From Kiloniellales bacterium (lineage in GTDB: Bacteria > Pseudomonadota > Alphaproteobacteria > Kiloniellales > JAKSBE01): a stretch of DNA of 21,234 nt. The first letter of the stretch is position 1. Every line of letters begins with the position of its first letter. The stretch lies in NCBI GenBank assembly GCA_030067055.1, contig JASJAL010000071.1, positions 1 through 21,234 of the forward strand, in the 5' to 3' direction. The notes under the pieces were generated by a model that searched no databases, was not told where the DNA came from, and worked only from the letters and a program-made list of their open reading frames with translations. Made by a program: the position numbers and the translations under genes. Of the stretch, positions 1 through 6,839 are shown in pieces.

Positions 1-1613
1 TCGAAGGTCTGGATGATCTGCTGCGCCTCCTGCTCGTTCTTCGCGGTCTCGACCTCGTAGCCGGTCGCCCGCAGCACTTCGGCGATGCCTTCGACCAGGT
101 CGACGTCGTCGTCGACCGCCAGGATCCGGCCGGTCCGCTGGTGCGCCTTGAAACCGCCGGCGGGCGGTTGCTGCGACGCCGGGACGCCAGCCGGCGCTGG
201 GGTCTCGGCCTGGGCCATGGGGGCCTCCATCGGGGCCGGAGACGGCGCGGGCGGCGGCGCGACCGAAGGAGCCTCGACCGGGTCCAGTAGGCTTTCCTCC
301 TGCGTCGGGATCATGGGCTCGGGCTCAGCCATCAGCGGCTCGGCCATTTCGGGCTCAGCCATCGCCGGCTCTGTCATCTCGGGCTCTGCCATCGCCGGCT
401 CGATCATTTCGGGCTCGGCCATCTCGGGCTCAGCCATCAGCGGCTCGGCCATCGGCGGCACCCCGTAGGGCTCGGCCGGCACCGCGTCCACCGGCTCTTC
501 CTCGGCCAGCATGAAGGGTTCGGCCTGGTGCTCCGTTTCCGGCTCGGACAGCGGCTCGGATTCGGCCGGTCTGTCGAAGACGGCGGCCTGTTCCCCCGCG
601 CCGGGCTCCGCCTCGTAGAGCGTCGCATCGCCAGTTTCGGAGCCCATCGCCGCCATCGGAGCCTCGGGCTCCATGGCCGGCTCCATCGGCGCCGGATCGG
701 CTGCAGGCGCCTCGGCCAGGCCTTCTTCATCGGCAATCAGCGCCTCGTCGGCGTCGGACGCCTCCGGCGTGTAGCCGCCGCGCTCGATGTTGAAGCGGGG
801 CCGGTCCTCGGAGCGCTCGGGCTTGGCCATGAACAGGTCCTCGGCGACGTCCTGCTGCGGCTGCGGCAGGGCGTCGAGCCCGGTCGTCATGTGGTCAAGG
901 TGCTGCAGCAGCGAGACGGTGTCGAAGGGCTTGGTCAGGATGCCCGTGACCTCCATAGAGCGGAAGGCATCCAGGGCCTCGGCGTTCTCGGTGGCCTGCC
1001 CGGTGACGATCACGGTCGGGATGTCGTGGCCCCGGTTTCGGAGCTGGAGATAGACTTCCAGACCGCTGATGACCGGCAGCTTGAGATCGAGCACCAGATA
1101 GTCGACGCCGCCGCTCATCACGGTCTTCAGGGCCTCGCCGCCGGTCCGAGCAACGCAGACCTTGTAGCCGTCATCCATCAGCACGTCTTTGATCGCGCCG
1201 CTGAACTCGGGATCATCGTCGGCGATCAGCACCATGCCCTTGGAATGGATCCGCTCCATGGCTTCCAGCACGTCGTCGATGTTGATCGGCTTGTGCAGGA
1301 TGCCGCAGGCGCCTTCCTGGACCGCCTGGTCGAGCAGCTGCTCGACGCTGTAGCCGGTCATCATGATGACCTTGGCCGCCGGGCGGATCTTCCGGATCTC
1401 CATGAAGCTCTCGACGCCGTTCATTCCCGGCATCATCACGTCCATGAAGGAGATGTCGAACTCCTTCTCCCGGAAGATACGGATCGCCTGCTGGCCGTTG
1501 TAGGCGACCTCGACCTCGTGACCCTTCATCCGAAGGACGTCGGCCAAGCCGTCGGCGATGTCCTTGTGATCGTCGACGACAAAGATCCGGAGGGGCTTTG
1601 TCTGGGTGCTCAT
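1..1613 (-). CDS. Multi-receiver response regulator (REC-REC-linker-REC), 3' end cut by window edge
   Basis: At least 537 residues are visible and the gene runs off the window start. REC1 (about residues 8-124) has D14/D15, the phospho-acceptor D58 in FMDVMMPG and K108 in HKP. REC2 (about 127-245) has D132-D134, D176 in VLDLKLP and K228 in TKPF. A Pro/Glu/Met-rich linker of about 250 residues follows and holds nine MAEPx pentapeptides (388-432). A third receiver begins near 495 (ILAVDDDVD) and is truncated. No DNA-binding or enzymatic output is seen in the visible part. Two adjacent ATGs exist (1616 and 1613); AAGGG lies 7 nt before the second, which I chose. It starts 57 nt after the stop of the histidine kinase at 1671-3401, so the two probably form one operon and a phosphorelay pair. 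Partner specificity is inferred from adjacency only. Confidence 0.88.
   Translation of the reverse strand, partial: MSTQTKPLRIFVVDDHKDIADGLADVLRMKGHEVEVAYNGQQAIRIFREKEFDISFMDVMMPGMNGVESFMEIRKIRPAAKVIMMTGYSVEQLLDQAVQEGACGILHKPINIDDVLEAMERIHSKGMVLIADDDPEFSGAIKDVLMDDGYKVCVARTGGEALKTVMSGGVDYLVLDLKLPVISGLEVYLQLRNRGHDIPTVIVTGQATENAEALDAFRSMEVTGILTKPFDTVSLLQHLDHMTTGLDALPQPQQDVAEDLFMAKPERSEDRPRFNIERGGYTPEASDADEALIADEEGLAEAPAADPAPMEPAMEPEAPMAAMGSETGDATLYEAEPGAGEQAAVFDRPAESEPLSEPETEHQAEPFMLAEEEPVDAVPAEPYGVPPMAEPLMAEPEMAEPEMIEPAMAEPEMTEPAMAEPEMAEPLMAEPEPMIPTQEESLLDPVEAPSVAPPPAPSPAPMEAPMAQAETPAPAGVPASQQPPAGGFKAHQRTGRILAVDDDVDLVEGIAEVLRATGYEVETAKNEQEAQQIIQTF
318..452 (-). repeat. Nine tandem 15-bp units encoding MAEPx
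   Basis: Read on the minus strand, this segment encodes nine consecutive pentapeptides: MAEPL, MAEPE, MAEPE, MIEPA, MAEPE, MTEPA, MAEPE, MAEPL, MAEPE. The array is exactly in frame, so gain or loss of units would not shift the reading frame. Synonymous third-base differences and two second-residue substitutions show the units have diverged somewhat. It lies in the acidic linker between the second and third receiver domains. Confidence 0.93.
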
Positions 1614-1670
1614 CATCCAGCCCTTTCGTGTTCGTACCGCTCTGTTCTCCAGGAGCCGCCGGGCCGACCT

Positions 1671-3401
1671 CTAGGCGGCCTGCTCCTGGACCTGCTTGAT
1701 CGGCATCCAGAGCCGCACCTGCGTGCCGCTGTCCTGGGTGCTGGTGACTTCGACGTCGCCGCCATGCTGTTCCATGATCTGCTTGACGGTCGGCAGACCC
1801 AGCCCGACGGCGCCGCTCTTGGTGCTGAACAGCGGCTCGAAGACCTGGGGCAATGTTTCCGGCGCAATGCCGGGACCATTGTCGGCAACGACTATCTCGA
1901 AATATTCGCCCGCGACCCGACTCGTGATCTCGAGCTGGGGCTGCCCATTCGACGCGCCGTTCTCGGCGGCCTCGACCATGGCCTCGCAGGCATTGTTGAG
2001 AAGGTTGGACAGCGCCCTGCGCAGCCGCTCCGGGTCGAAAGCGGCAACCAAACCGCCCGTGCCCGACAGCAGCTTGGCGCTGATCGGGGGTGGCAGATCC
2101 TGCTCGCCCAGGAAGGTCTGAAGCCAGTCATCGACCGCTTGGTTCTCGAGTTTCAGAGCGGTCGCACGCGTGTAGTCCAAGAGCTCGTTGATGATGTTGT
2201 CGCAGCGGCTGACGCTTCGGTCCACGCGCTCCAAGGCGCTCTCGACGCCGAGACCCTGGCCTTCGGTGCGGCCGCGGACCAGATAGATCGCGGTGCGGAT
2301 GGCACCCAAGGGGTTGCGCAGTTCGTGACTGACCGTCGCGGTCAGGTGACCGATCGCCGCCAGCCGCTCCTGACGCATCAGCTCGGACTGCGCAGCCTGC
2401 AATTCGGCGGTGCGCTGCTCGACCCGGCGTTCCAGCTCCTGGTTCAGCCCCAGGATGTCGGCATTGGCGCGCTGGAGCTCCGCGGTCCGCTCCTCGATTC
2501 GCTGTTCCAGGGTCTCGTTCATCTTGGCCATGCCGTCGTTCGCCGCGTGGACCTGATCGATCACCTTGGACAGCTGCGCGGTGCGCTCCTCGACCCGCTG
2601 CTCCAGTTCCTGGTTCAGGCGGGCCATGTTCTCGTTGACCTGCGATAGCTTGTCGTTTGCGGCGTTCAGTTCCAGGGTGCGCTGCTCGACCCGGCGCTCG
2701 AGCTGGCCGTTGAGCTGGGCGACCTCCGCCTCGGCCTCGGCCAGCGACTGGTGGGCCCGCTGCAGGTTCTCGATCTGGGTGTTGCGCTCCCTGATGTCCT
2801 GACGGACGAAGAAGCCGAGAATCAACGTGATGAGCACCAGGCCGACCAGGAGCGCCTTCTCGGCTGTGTCCAGGAAGGCCTTGATGCCGTTTCGGATCTC
2901 GGTGAAGTCGGCTTCGATCTCGACCGCGCCGCGGAAGATGCCGTTCTTCATGAAGGGCTGGTAGATCCGCCCCATGGAGCGGCTGCGCCCGGAAGCATCG
3001 ACCGCGTCCGTCAGAATGGTGACCGGCTGGCCGCGACGGACGTCACGCAGGAAGAAGTCGGCATCGAAGGTCAAGCCCAGATCCTCCGGCCGGGCCGCCA
3101 GGGCGACCAGGCCGTCCTGGTCGAACATGCGGAAGTTCTGAACTTGATCGCTTCTGGTGATGAAGGCGATGACCTGCTCGTCCCGGGCCGTGACCGCTCC
3201 CTGGTTCAGCAGGGCGTCGACATCGTCGATATGGCTGTTCAGGTAGTCGCCCCAGAACAAGGCCTGGTGATCCGCCTGGCTCTGCAAGAGCTGCTGGATC
3301 AGGAACTGCTCGCCTCGGCCGAGGCCGACCGCCGCCAGGACGCCGACGACAACAAAAAGCACCGCCAGTCTGACGTCCTTCAATCTCAGCTTAGCGAACA
3401 T
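1671..3401 (-). CDS. Membrane sensor histidine kinase with four-fold coiled-coil repeat
   Basis: A 576-residue sensor kinase. TM1 is about residues 10-28 and TM2 about 184-199. Between them is a roughly 150-residue extracytoplasmic part ending in a PAS/CACHE-like segment (IYQPFMKNGIFRGAVEIE). After TM2 comes a long coiled coil with four copies of an LExRxExRTxxL motif (234-245, 266-277, 298-309, 323-334). The dimerisation/phospho-acceptor helix has H359 in SHELRNP. The ATPase domain has an N box (N466-N470), DNGPGIA (507-513), FEPLF (521-525) and GLGLP (533-537). All catalytic boxes look intact. The start codon follows a weak GAGAAAG. The multi-receiver regulator follows after 57 nt and is its likely partner. 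The signal sensed cannot be read from the sequence. Confidence 0.93.
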   Translation of the reverse strand: MFAKLRLKDVRLAVLFVVVGVLAAVGLGRGEQFLIQQLLQSQADHQALFWGDYLNSHIDDVDALLNQGAVTARDEQVIAFITRSDQVQNFRMFDQDGLVALAARPEDLGLTFDADFFLRDVRRGQPVTILTDAVDASGRSRSMGRIYQPFMKNGIFRGAVEIEADFTEIRNGIKAFLDTAEKALLVGLVLITLILGFFVRQDIRERNTQIENLQRAHQSLAEAEAEVAQLNGQLERRVEQRTLELNAANDKLSQVNENMARLNQELEQRVEERTAQLSKVIDQVHAANDGMAKMNETLEQRIEERTAELQRANADILGLNQELERRVEQRTAELQAAQSELMRQERLAAIGHLTATVSHELRNPLGAIRTAIYLVRGRTEGQGLGVESALERVDRSVSRCDNIINELLDYTRATALKLENQAVDDWLQTFLGEQDLPPPISAKLLSGTGGLVAAFDPERLRRALSNLLNNACEAMVEAAENGASNGQPQLEITSRVAGEYFEIVVADNGPGIAPETLPQVFEPLFSTKSGAVGLGLPTVKQIMEQHGGDVEVTSTQDSGTQVRLWMPIKQVQEQAA

Positions 3402-3588
3402 GCTCGGACTTTCTCGATCGCGATGCGGAACACGGCCTTGCGGCCGCTCCCAACTGGAACGGAAGACGACCTCCGGGAGCCGCCGAACTCCAACGCCTCA
3501 CGCCCGAAAAGTCATCCACGTCAAGTACCCGACTAATAGTAAAGTTAGTGTTTATTCGAGAACAAATTGATAAACAGAAAGTTGACGG

Positions 3589-3604
3589 CAGGGTCACAAC
3601 CCTG
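3589..3604. promoter_or_regulatory. Inverted repeat CAGGGT-N4-ACCCTG
   Basis: Perfect 6-bp arms around CACA, in the AT-rich island upstream of the kinase gene and just upstream of the weak minus-strand promoter proposed there. It could be an operator or a small hairpin. The function is unassigned. Confidence 0.45.
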
Positions 3605-3645
3605 ATCTTTCATACAGCTACAAAGTTGATTTTTGGTTGTTGGCG

Positions 3646-3662
3646 AAGGTTACAGTAACCTT
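3646..3662. promoter_or_regulatory. 17-bp palindrome AAGGTTACAGTAACCTT
   Basis: Perfect 8-bp arms around a single central A. This is the shape of a dimeric regulator's operator. Its right half runs into TTAAC, giving TTAC-N7-TTAAC at 3650-3665, one mismatch from the alphaproteobacterial CtrA consensus TTAA-N7-TTAAC. It lies in AT-rich DNA about 245 bp upstream of the kinase start. The palindrome is seen directly; the binding factor is inference. Confidence 0.5.
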
Positions 3663-3893
3663 AACTTCGCAACCCGCCCGTTCGGAGCCCCAGTGGGACC
3701 GAGCTCGGGGGACCGGATTTGGTTCCAGCAAACCCGTAATCCTCCTCCGGATCGCAGCTTGCGGCCTTTCGACTCGCGCGCTCTGGGCCAGCCCAACTCA
3801 AGTAAAGACGACTTGCAGCTGAACTATTGATCTGTCCAGACGACTTGGAGACCGATCCTGGGTGCCCGCCTTCGGGCGCGAAACGATCCGGCT

Positions 3894-4799
3894 CTAGAGG
3901 GCCTCGAAGAGCTCGGTGGCGCTGTCGATCGTCTGCAGGAGTGAGAGATTGAGATCGGAGATCTGGCCGAGCTGGCCGTCGTTGACATCCTGGCCGTTCG
4001 CCACACCCTCGACGATCGGGACGACATTGGTCCAGATCTTCATCGCCTTCTGCAGCTCGATCCGGATCGCCGGCGTCGGCGCCTGACGCAGCCTGAGCTG
4101 CAGGTCGCCGTCCAGAAGGCCCTTGAGGACGCGGTCGAAGTGGCTGCTGCTGCGCGCCAGAGCCTTGCGGTTCTTCTCGACGGAGTGGCCGTAGGCGACC
4201 AGCAGGAACTCCTTCGCGAGCTTCTGCGACAACATGCTTTGGCGGGTCGAGTAGTCGATCGCCAGCAGGTTGATGGAGAAGACGATCATGCCCTTCTGCG
4301 CTTCCTGGCGAAGGGCCTTCACCAGCTCGTCGACGACGCTGTAGAGAGGCTCGGTCATCTCAGCCACGGCGACCACCTCCTCGGCGGACATCTCGTCGCC
4401 CGCCACGCCCCGGGCGAGCAACTGCGCGACCGAGGCCCAGATCTGTTCGACGCGGTCGACGTGCCGGATCAACTCTGGATCCGACAGGGGCTTCAGCCGC
4501 AGTTCGTCATCGCCGTTGCGCAGACCTTTCGAGATGCGCTGGAACATGGCATGGCTGGCTTGAAGGCGCTTGAGGTTCGTCGCCTTGTCGATGCCCATGG
4601 CAACGAGGATCGCTTCCTTGCCGATCTGCTGCGCCAGGGTGCGCTGCTGGCCGGCCATGTTGACCGCATGCTCGAAGTCGATCCGGCTTTTCGCCAGCGT
4701 CTGGCTGCTGCCGACGACGGTCGAGAGAGCGAAGAGGGCGGCGAACAAGGTTAAGGCTGGAAGGCGAATCTTCCCGTACCGCGTGAGCTCAAGCAACAT
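3894..4799 (-). CDS. Exported tandem PilJ/NarX-type sensor-domain protein without output domain
   Basis: 301 residues. The N terminus (about 12-36, ending SSQTLA) is a hydrophobic segment that fits a signal peptide or membrane anchor. The rest is two related helical modules. The first (about 42-125) carries AGQQRTLAQQIGKEAIL and the second (about 185-270) carries STRQSMLSQKLAKEFLL. Both continue with a similar FxRxxKGLxxGDxxLRL stretch and an IW(A/T)xV segment, so the gene arose by internal duplication. The motif resembles the PilJ/NarX N-terminal sensor family (type IV pili methyl-accepting transducer N-terminal domain), which normally precedes a HAMP, kinase or MCP output. No such output is present, so the protein probably acts as a periplasmic binding or accessory sensor. 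The partner is unknown. It diverges from the exported methyltransferase gene and faces the same way as the nearby kinase. Confidence 0.8.
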   Translation of the reverse strand: MLLELTRYGKIRLPALTLFAALFALSTVVGSSQTLAKSRIDFEHAVNMAGQQRTLAQQIGKEAILVAMGIDKATNLKRLQASHAMFQRISKGLRNGDDELRLKPLSDPELIRHVDRVEQIWASVAQLLARGVAGDEMSAEEVVAVAEMTEPLYSVVDELVKALRQEAQKGMIVFSINLLAIDYSTRQSMLSQKLAKEFLLVAYGHSVEKNRKALARSSSHFDRVLKGLLDGDLQLRLRQAPTPAIRIELQKAMKIWTNVVPIVEGVANGQDVNDGQLGQISDLNLSLLQTIDSATELFEAL

Positions 4800-5145
4800 G
4801 GTGTCCGTCCCCGTGGCGTCGACGAGCGGGCCAAAGCTGGTACGGCAGTCGCCTAACTGGCAGATCAGCGAAGCACCCCGGAGGAGCGGCCGCTGGGACG
4901 CCTGTTCTTGCGATGAGCGTACGGAACTGCCGCATTTCCGGCTCGCCTCAAGTGCGACAGTAAATAGCCCGATTTATATGAAGCGAATATTAAAAAGCAA
5001 CTTTATAAATAACAAGTCTTTATATTGGTTAAGATGTTACGATTATTTTCACAGTAAAGATGAATACAAGCCGACAAAAGGGCGTATGCGGCCCGCGACC
5101 CGGCCCTATGGCAAAGACCCGTCGCTTTGTCATAGAGTCCGAGCG
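4800..5145. other. Divergent intergenic region with AT-rich island
   Basis: These 346 bases separate two divergent genes. The segment about 4960-5085 is strongly AT-rich, with runs such as TTATAAATAA and TTTATATTGG, and presumably holds promoter elements. I could not settle on a well-spaced -35/-10 pair for either direction. The frame of the methyltransferase stays open through this stretch, but the signal peptide and the inverted repeat at 5106-5135 argue that translation starts only at 5146. Confidence 0.5.
5106..5135 (+). promoter_or_regulatory. 11-bp-stem inverted repeat just upstream of methyltransferase start
   Basis: Arms CTATGGCAAAG (5106-5116) and CTTTGTCATAG (5125-5135) pair over 11 positions with one G-T wobble and an 8-nt loop. 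The repeat ends 10 nt before the ATG at 5146. As RNA it would be a stable hairpin covering the ribosome-binding region; as DNA it could be an operator. No T tract follows, so a terminator is unlikely. Confidence 0.6.
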
Positions 5146-5919
5146 ATGGAGACGGCAGCCAAACGCGCCTTTATGGCACTGGGCCTCGGCAGCGCCCTGA
5201 TCCTTGGTCTTGCTTTCGCCACGACCGTCCGCGCTCCTGCCCAGGACTCCCCGGACGTCGAGCGCCAACGCCAGGAGATGGTCCGCATCATCCAGGCGGA
5301 GACCCGTGCGACCTCACTCGAGACCGGCATCTCGGCATTGCAGCCCAAGGTTCTCGAGGCCATGGCCCAGGTGCCGCGCCATGCCTTCCTGCCCGACCAG
5401 TTGCGCCCCTTCGCCTATCTGCCGACGCCTTTGCCGGTGACCGAGGACCAAAACATCGCTGCCCCCTTCCTGGTCGCCCTGATGACGCACCTTGCGGACA
5501 TCCAACCCGAGGACAGGGTCTTCGAGACCGGGACCGGCGCGGGCTACCATGCCGCCGTCTTGGCCGAGCTGGCGTCCGAGGTCTTCAGCGTGGAAGTGAT
5601 CGAGTTCCTGGCCGATCGCGCGCACAAGATCCTCGACGACCTCGGGTACGGCCGTGTGCAGGTTCGCGCCGGCGATGGCTACTATGGCTGGGCGGAAGCC
5701 GGGCCCTTCGACGTCATCATCCTAAAGGAAGCGGTGAATCACCTTCCCGACCCTCTGCTCCGACAGCTGCGGCCCGGCGGCCGCATGGTGGTGCCGCTCG
5801 GTCCCTCCGAGGGCAACCAGGTCCTGACCCTGGTCGAGAAGACCGAAGAGGGCCGCCTGCGCTCCCGTGGCATCCTGCCCGTCAAATTCTCACCGCTCCA
5901 AGGCGGAGAGCGGCTCTAG
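5146..5919 (+). CDS. Exported protein-L-isoaspartate O-methyltransferase-like protein
   Basis: 257 residues from the chosen ATG. Residues 1-33 form a clear signal peptide: METAAKR, then a hydrophobic core to about 28, then RAPAQ. The mature part matches the PCMT family: VPRHAFLPDQLRPFAYLPTP, then DQNIAAPFLVALMT, then the SAM-binding motif FETGTGAGYHAA (126-137) and a later DVIILKEAV. Family members repair isoaspartyl residues with S-adenosylmethionine in the cytosol, so a leader peptide is noteworthy. The frame is open far upstream, but earlier starts would bury the signal peptide. The ribosome-binding site is weak (GAGTCCGAG). It lies divergent to the PilJ-like sensor gene. Export is inferred from the sequence; whether the enzyme is active outside the cytosol is unknown. 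Confidence 0.85.
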   Translation: METAAKRAFMALGLGSALILGLAFATTVRAPAQDSPDVERQRQEMVRIIQAETRATSLETGISALQPKVLEAMAQVPRHAFLPDQLRPFAYLPTPLPVTEDQNIAAPFLVALMTHLADIQPEDRVFETGTGAGYHAAVLAELASEVFSVEVIEFLADRAHKILDDLGYGRVQVRAGDGYYGWAEAGPFDVIILKEAVNHLPDPLLRQLRPGGRMVVPLGPSEGNQVLTLVEKTEEGRLRSRGILPVKFSPLQGGERL

Positions 5920-5930
5920 ATCAAGAGTTC

Positions 5931-5978
5931 GAGCATGATTCGCACATCACACCGAGGCGGCGTGACGCGATCATGCTC
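5931..5978. repeat. Palindromic element with GAGCATGAT/ATCATGCTC ends
   Basis: Arms GAGCATGAT (5931-5939) and ATCATGCTC (5970-5978) continue inward with CGC/GCG across one bulged T, giving a 12-bp imperfect stem. Inside are shorter complementary stretches TCAC (5947-5950) and GTGA (5962-5965). It sits 11 nt after the methyltransferase stop. The arm resembles, from memory, short dispersed palindromes of alphaproteobacterial genomes that start GAGCATGAT. It may also serve as a transcript end. No T tract follows. Confidence 0.6.
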
Positions 5979-6008
5979 TAGGAGCCGCCCCTGACAAGGC
6001 GTTTAGTT

Positions 6009-6839
6009 ATGAGCCGCTTGCCGCGTGGGCGGCACGTCTGCCATCTTTCGGCAATGACAGCATCAGCACTGGCCCGGCATCCCGACTCCTATCCCAGCGC
6101 CGCCCTGGTGACCGGCGGCGCCCAGCGCATTGGCCTGGCGATCAGTCGGAGCCTGGCGGCCGCCGGCTGGGACTTGGCAATCCACCACAACCGCTCCGAA
6201 GCAGAGGCGCAGGCCCTCGTGGCGGAGATCGAGGACGCCGGGGGACGGGCTGTCGCCGTCGCGGCCAACCTCGCCGAGGAAACGGAGACCGCCGCCCTGG
6301 TGCCACGCGCCGTGGAGGCCCTCGGCCCGCTGGGCCTGCTCGTCAACAACGCCGCGGTCTACGAGTTCGACCGCGTCGACACGGCGACGCGCGCCAACTG
6401 GGACTTCCATATGGAGATCAACCTGCGCGCGCCCTTTCGTCTGACTCAGGCCTTCGCAGAGCAGCTGCCGGAACAAGCCGGAGGCCTGGTGATCAACATC
6501 CTGGACGAGCGGGTCCTGAACCTGACACCGAACTTCGCCACCTACACCGTCTCAAAGAGCGGGCTCTGGACGCTGACCCGTTCGCTCGCCCTGGCCTTGG
6601 CGCCCAGAATCCGGGTCAACGGCATCGGTCCCGGCTACGCCATGCCCGAGCACGGGCAGGACCGCGCCGACTTCGAACGCCTCGCCGGCCGGATGCCGCT
6701 CGGGCGCGGGACGGACCCGGAGGAGATCTGCACGGCGCTGCAGTTCCTGATCACCACCAAGTCGGTGACCGGCCAGATGATCGCGCTCGACGGCGGGCAG
6801 CACTTGGGCTGGCTGGTACCGGGAATTCAATCGCCATGA
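6009..6839 (+). CDS. Short-chain dehydrogenase, PTR1/FolM-like pteridine reductase
   Basis: 276 residues. The Rossmann motif TGGAQRIG is at 35-42, followed by HHNRS (59-63), which fits NADPH binding as in pteridine reductases. NNAA is at 113-116. The catalytic site is VINILDE...YTVSK with D166, Y179 and K183. An Asp takes the place of the usual SDR serine, as in PTR1 and FolM. RVNGIGPG follows. The gene overlaps folB by ATGA, so a role in reducing dihydropterin or dihydrofolate is likely; the exact substrate is inference. The start at 6009 is preceded by AAGGCG with 7-nt spacing. An internal ATG at 6054 would give a 261-residue protein but has no ribosome-binding site. Confidence 0.85.
   Translation: MSRLPRGRHVCHLSAMTASALARHPDSYPSAALVTGGAQRIGLAISRSLAAAGWDLAIHHNRSEAEAQALVAEIEDAGGRAVAVAANLAEETETAALVPRAVEALGPLGLLVNNAAVYEFDRVDTATRANWDFHMEINLRAPFRLTQAFAEQLPEQAGGLVINILDERVLNLTPNFATYTVSKSGLWTLTRSLALALAPRIRVNGIGPGYAMPEHGQDRADFERLAGRMPLGRGTDPEEICTALQFLITTKSVTGQMIALDGGQHLGWLVPGIQSP

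Larger units (their letters stand above)
3402..3893. other. Non-coding region between kinase gene and PilJ-like sensor gene
   Basis: There is no convincing gene in these 492 bases; the short open frames here lack good starts and family resemblance. Bases 3530-3670 are clearly AT-rich against the GC-rich surroundings. A weak promoter for the kinase can be proposed on the minus strand: TTGTTC (3565-3560), an 18-nt spacer, then TACTAT (3541-3536). Two inverted repeats (3589-3604 and 3646-3662) lie upstream of it. Near 3864-3877 a short GCCCG/CGGGC hairpin lies about 17 nt past the stop of the sensor gene on the minus strand, with no T tract. Confidence 0.5.

Noticed and set aside
85..468. Plus-strand frame with ISGSA-type repeats
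   Set aside because: The repeats are the complement of the MAEPx array in the real minus-strand gene, and the frame has no independent support.
528..2648. Long plus-strand open frame (706 codons) opposite the kinase and regulator genes
   Set aside because: It is antisense to two genes with clear domains. Its composition (His, Gly, Leu, Asp-rich) is typical of the complement of GC-rich coding DNA, and it shows no recognisable domain.
3633..3830. Small plus-strand frame in the kinase upstream region
   Set aside because: It has a TTG start with no ribosome-binding site, overlaps the palindrome and shows no family resemblance. It was treated as non-coding.
3869..3893. Intrinsic terminator for the PilJ-like sensor gene
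   Set aside because: The GCCCG/CGGGC stem is only 5 bp and no T tract follows, so it was not listed as a separate feature.
4570..5145. Upstream extension of the methyltransferase frame
   Set aside because: The frame is open but crosses the sensor gene on the other strand and the AT-rich promoter region. The signal peptide begins cleanly at 5146.
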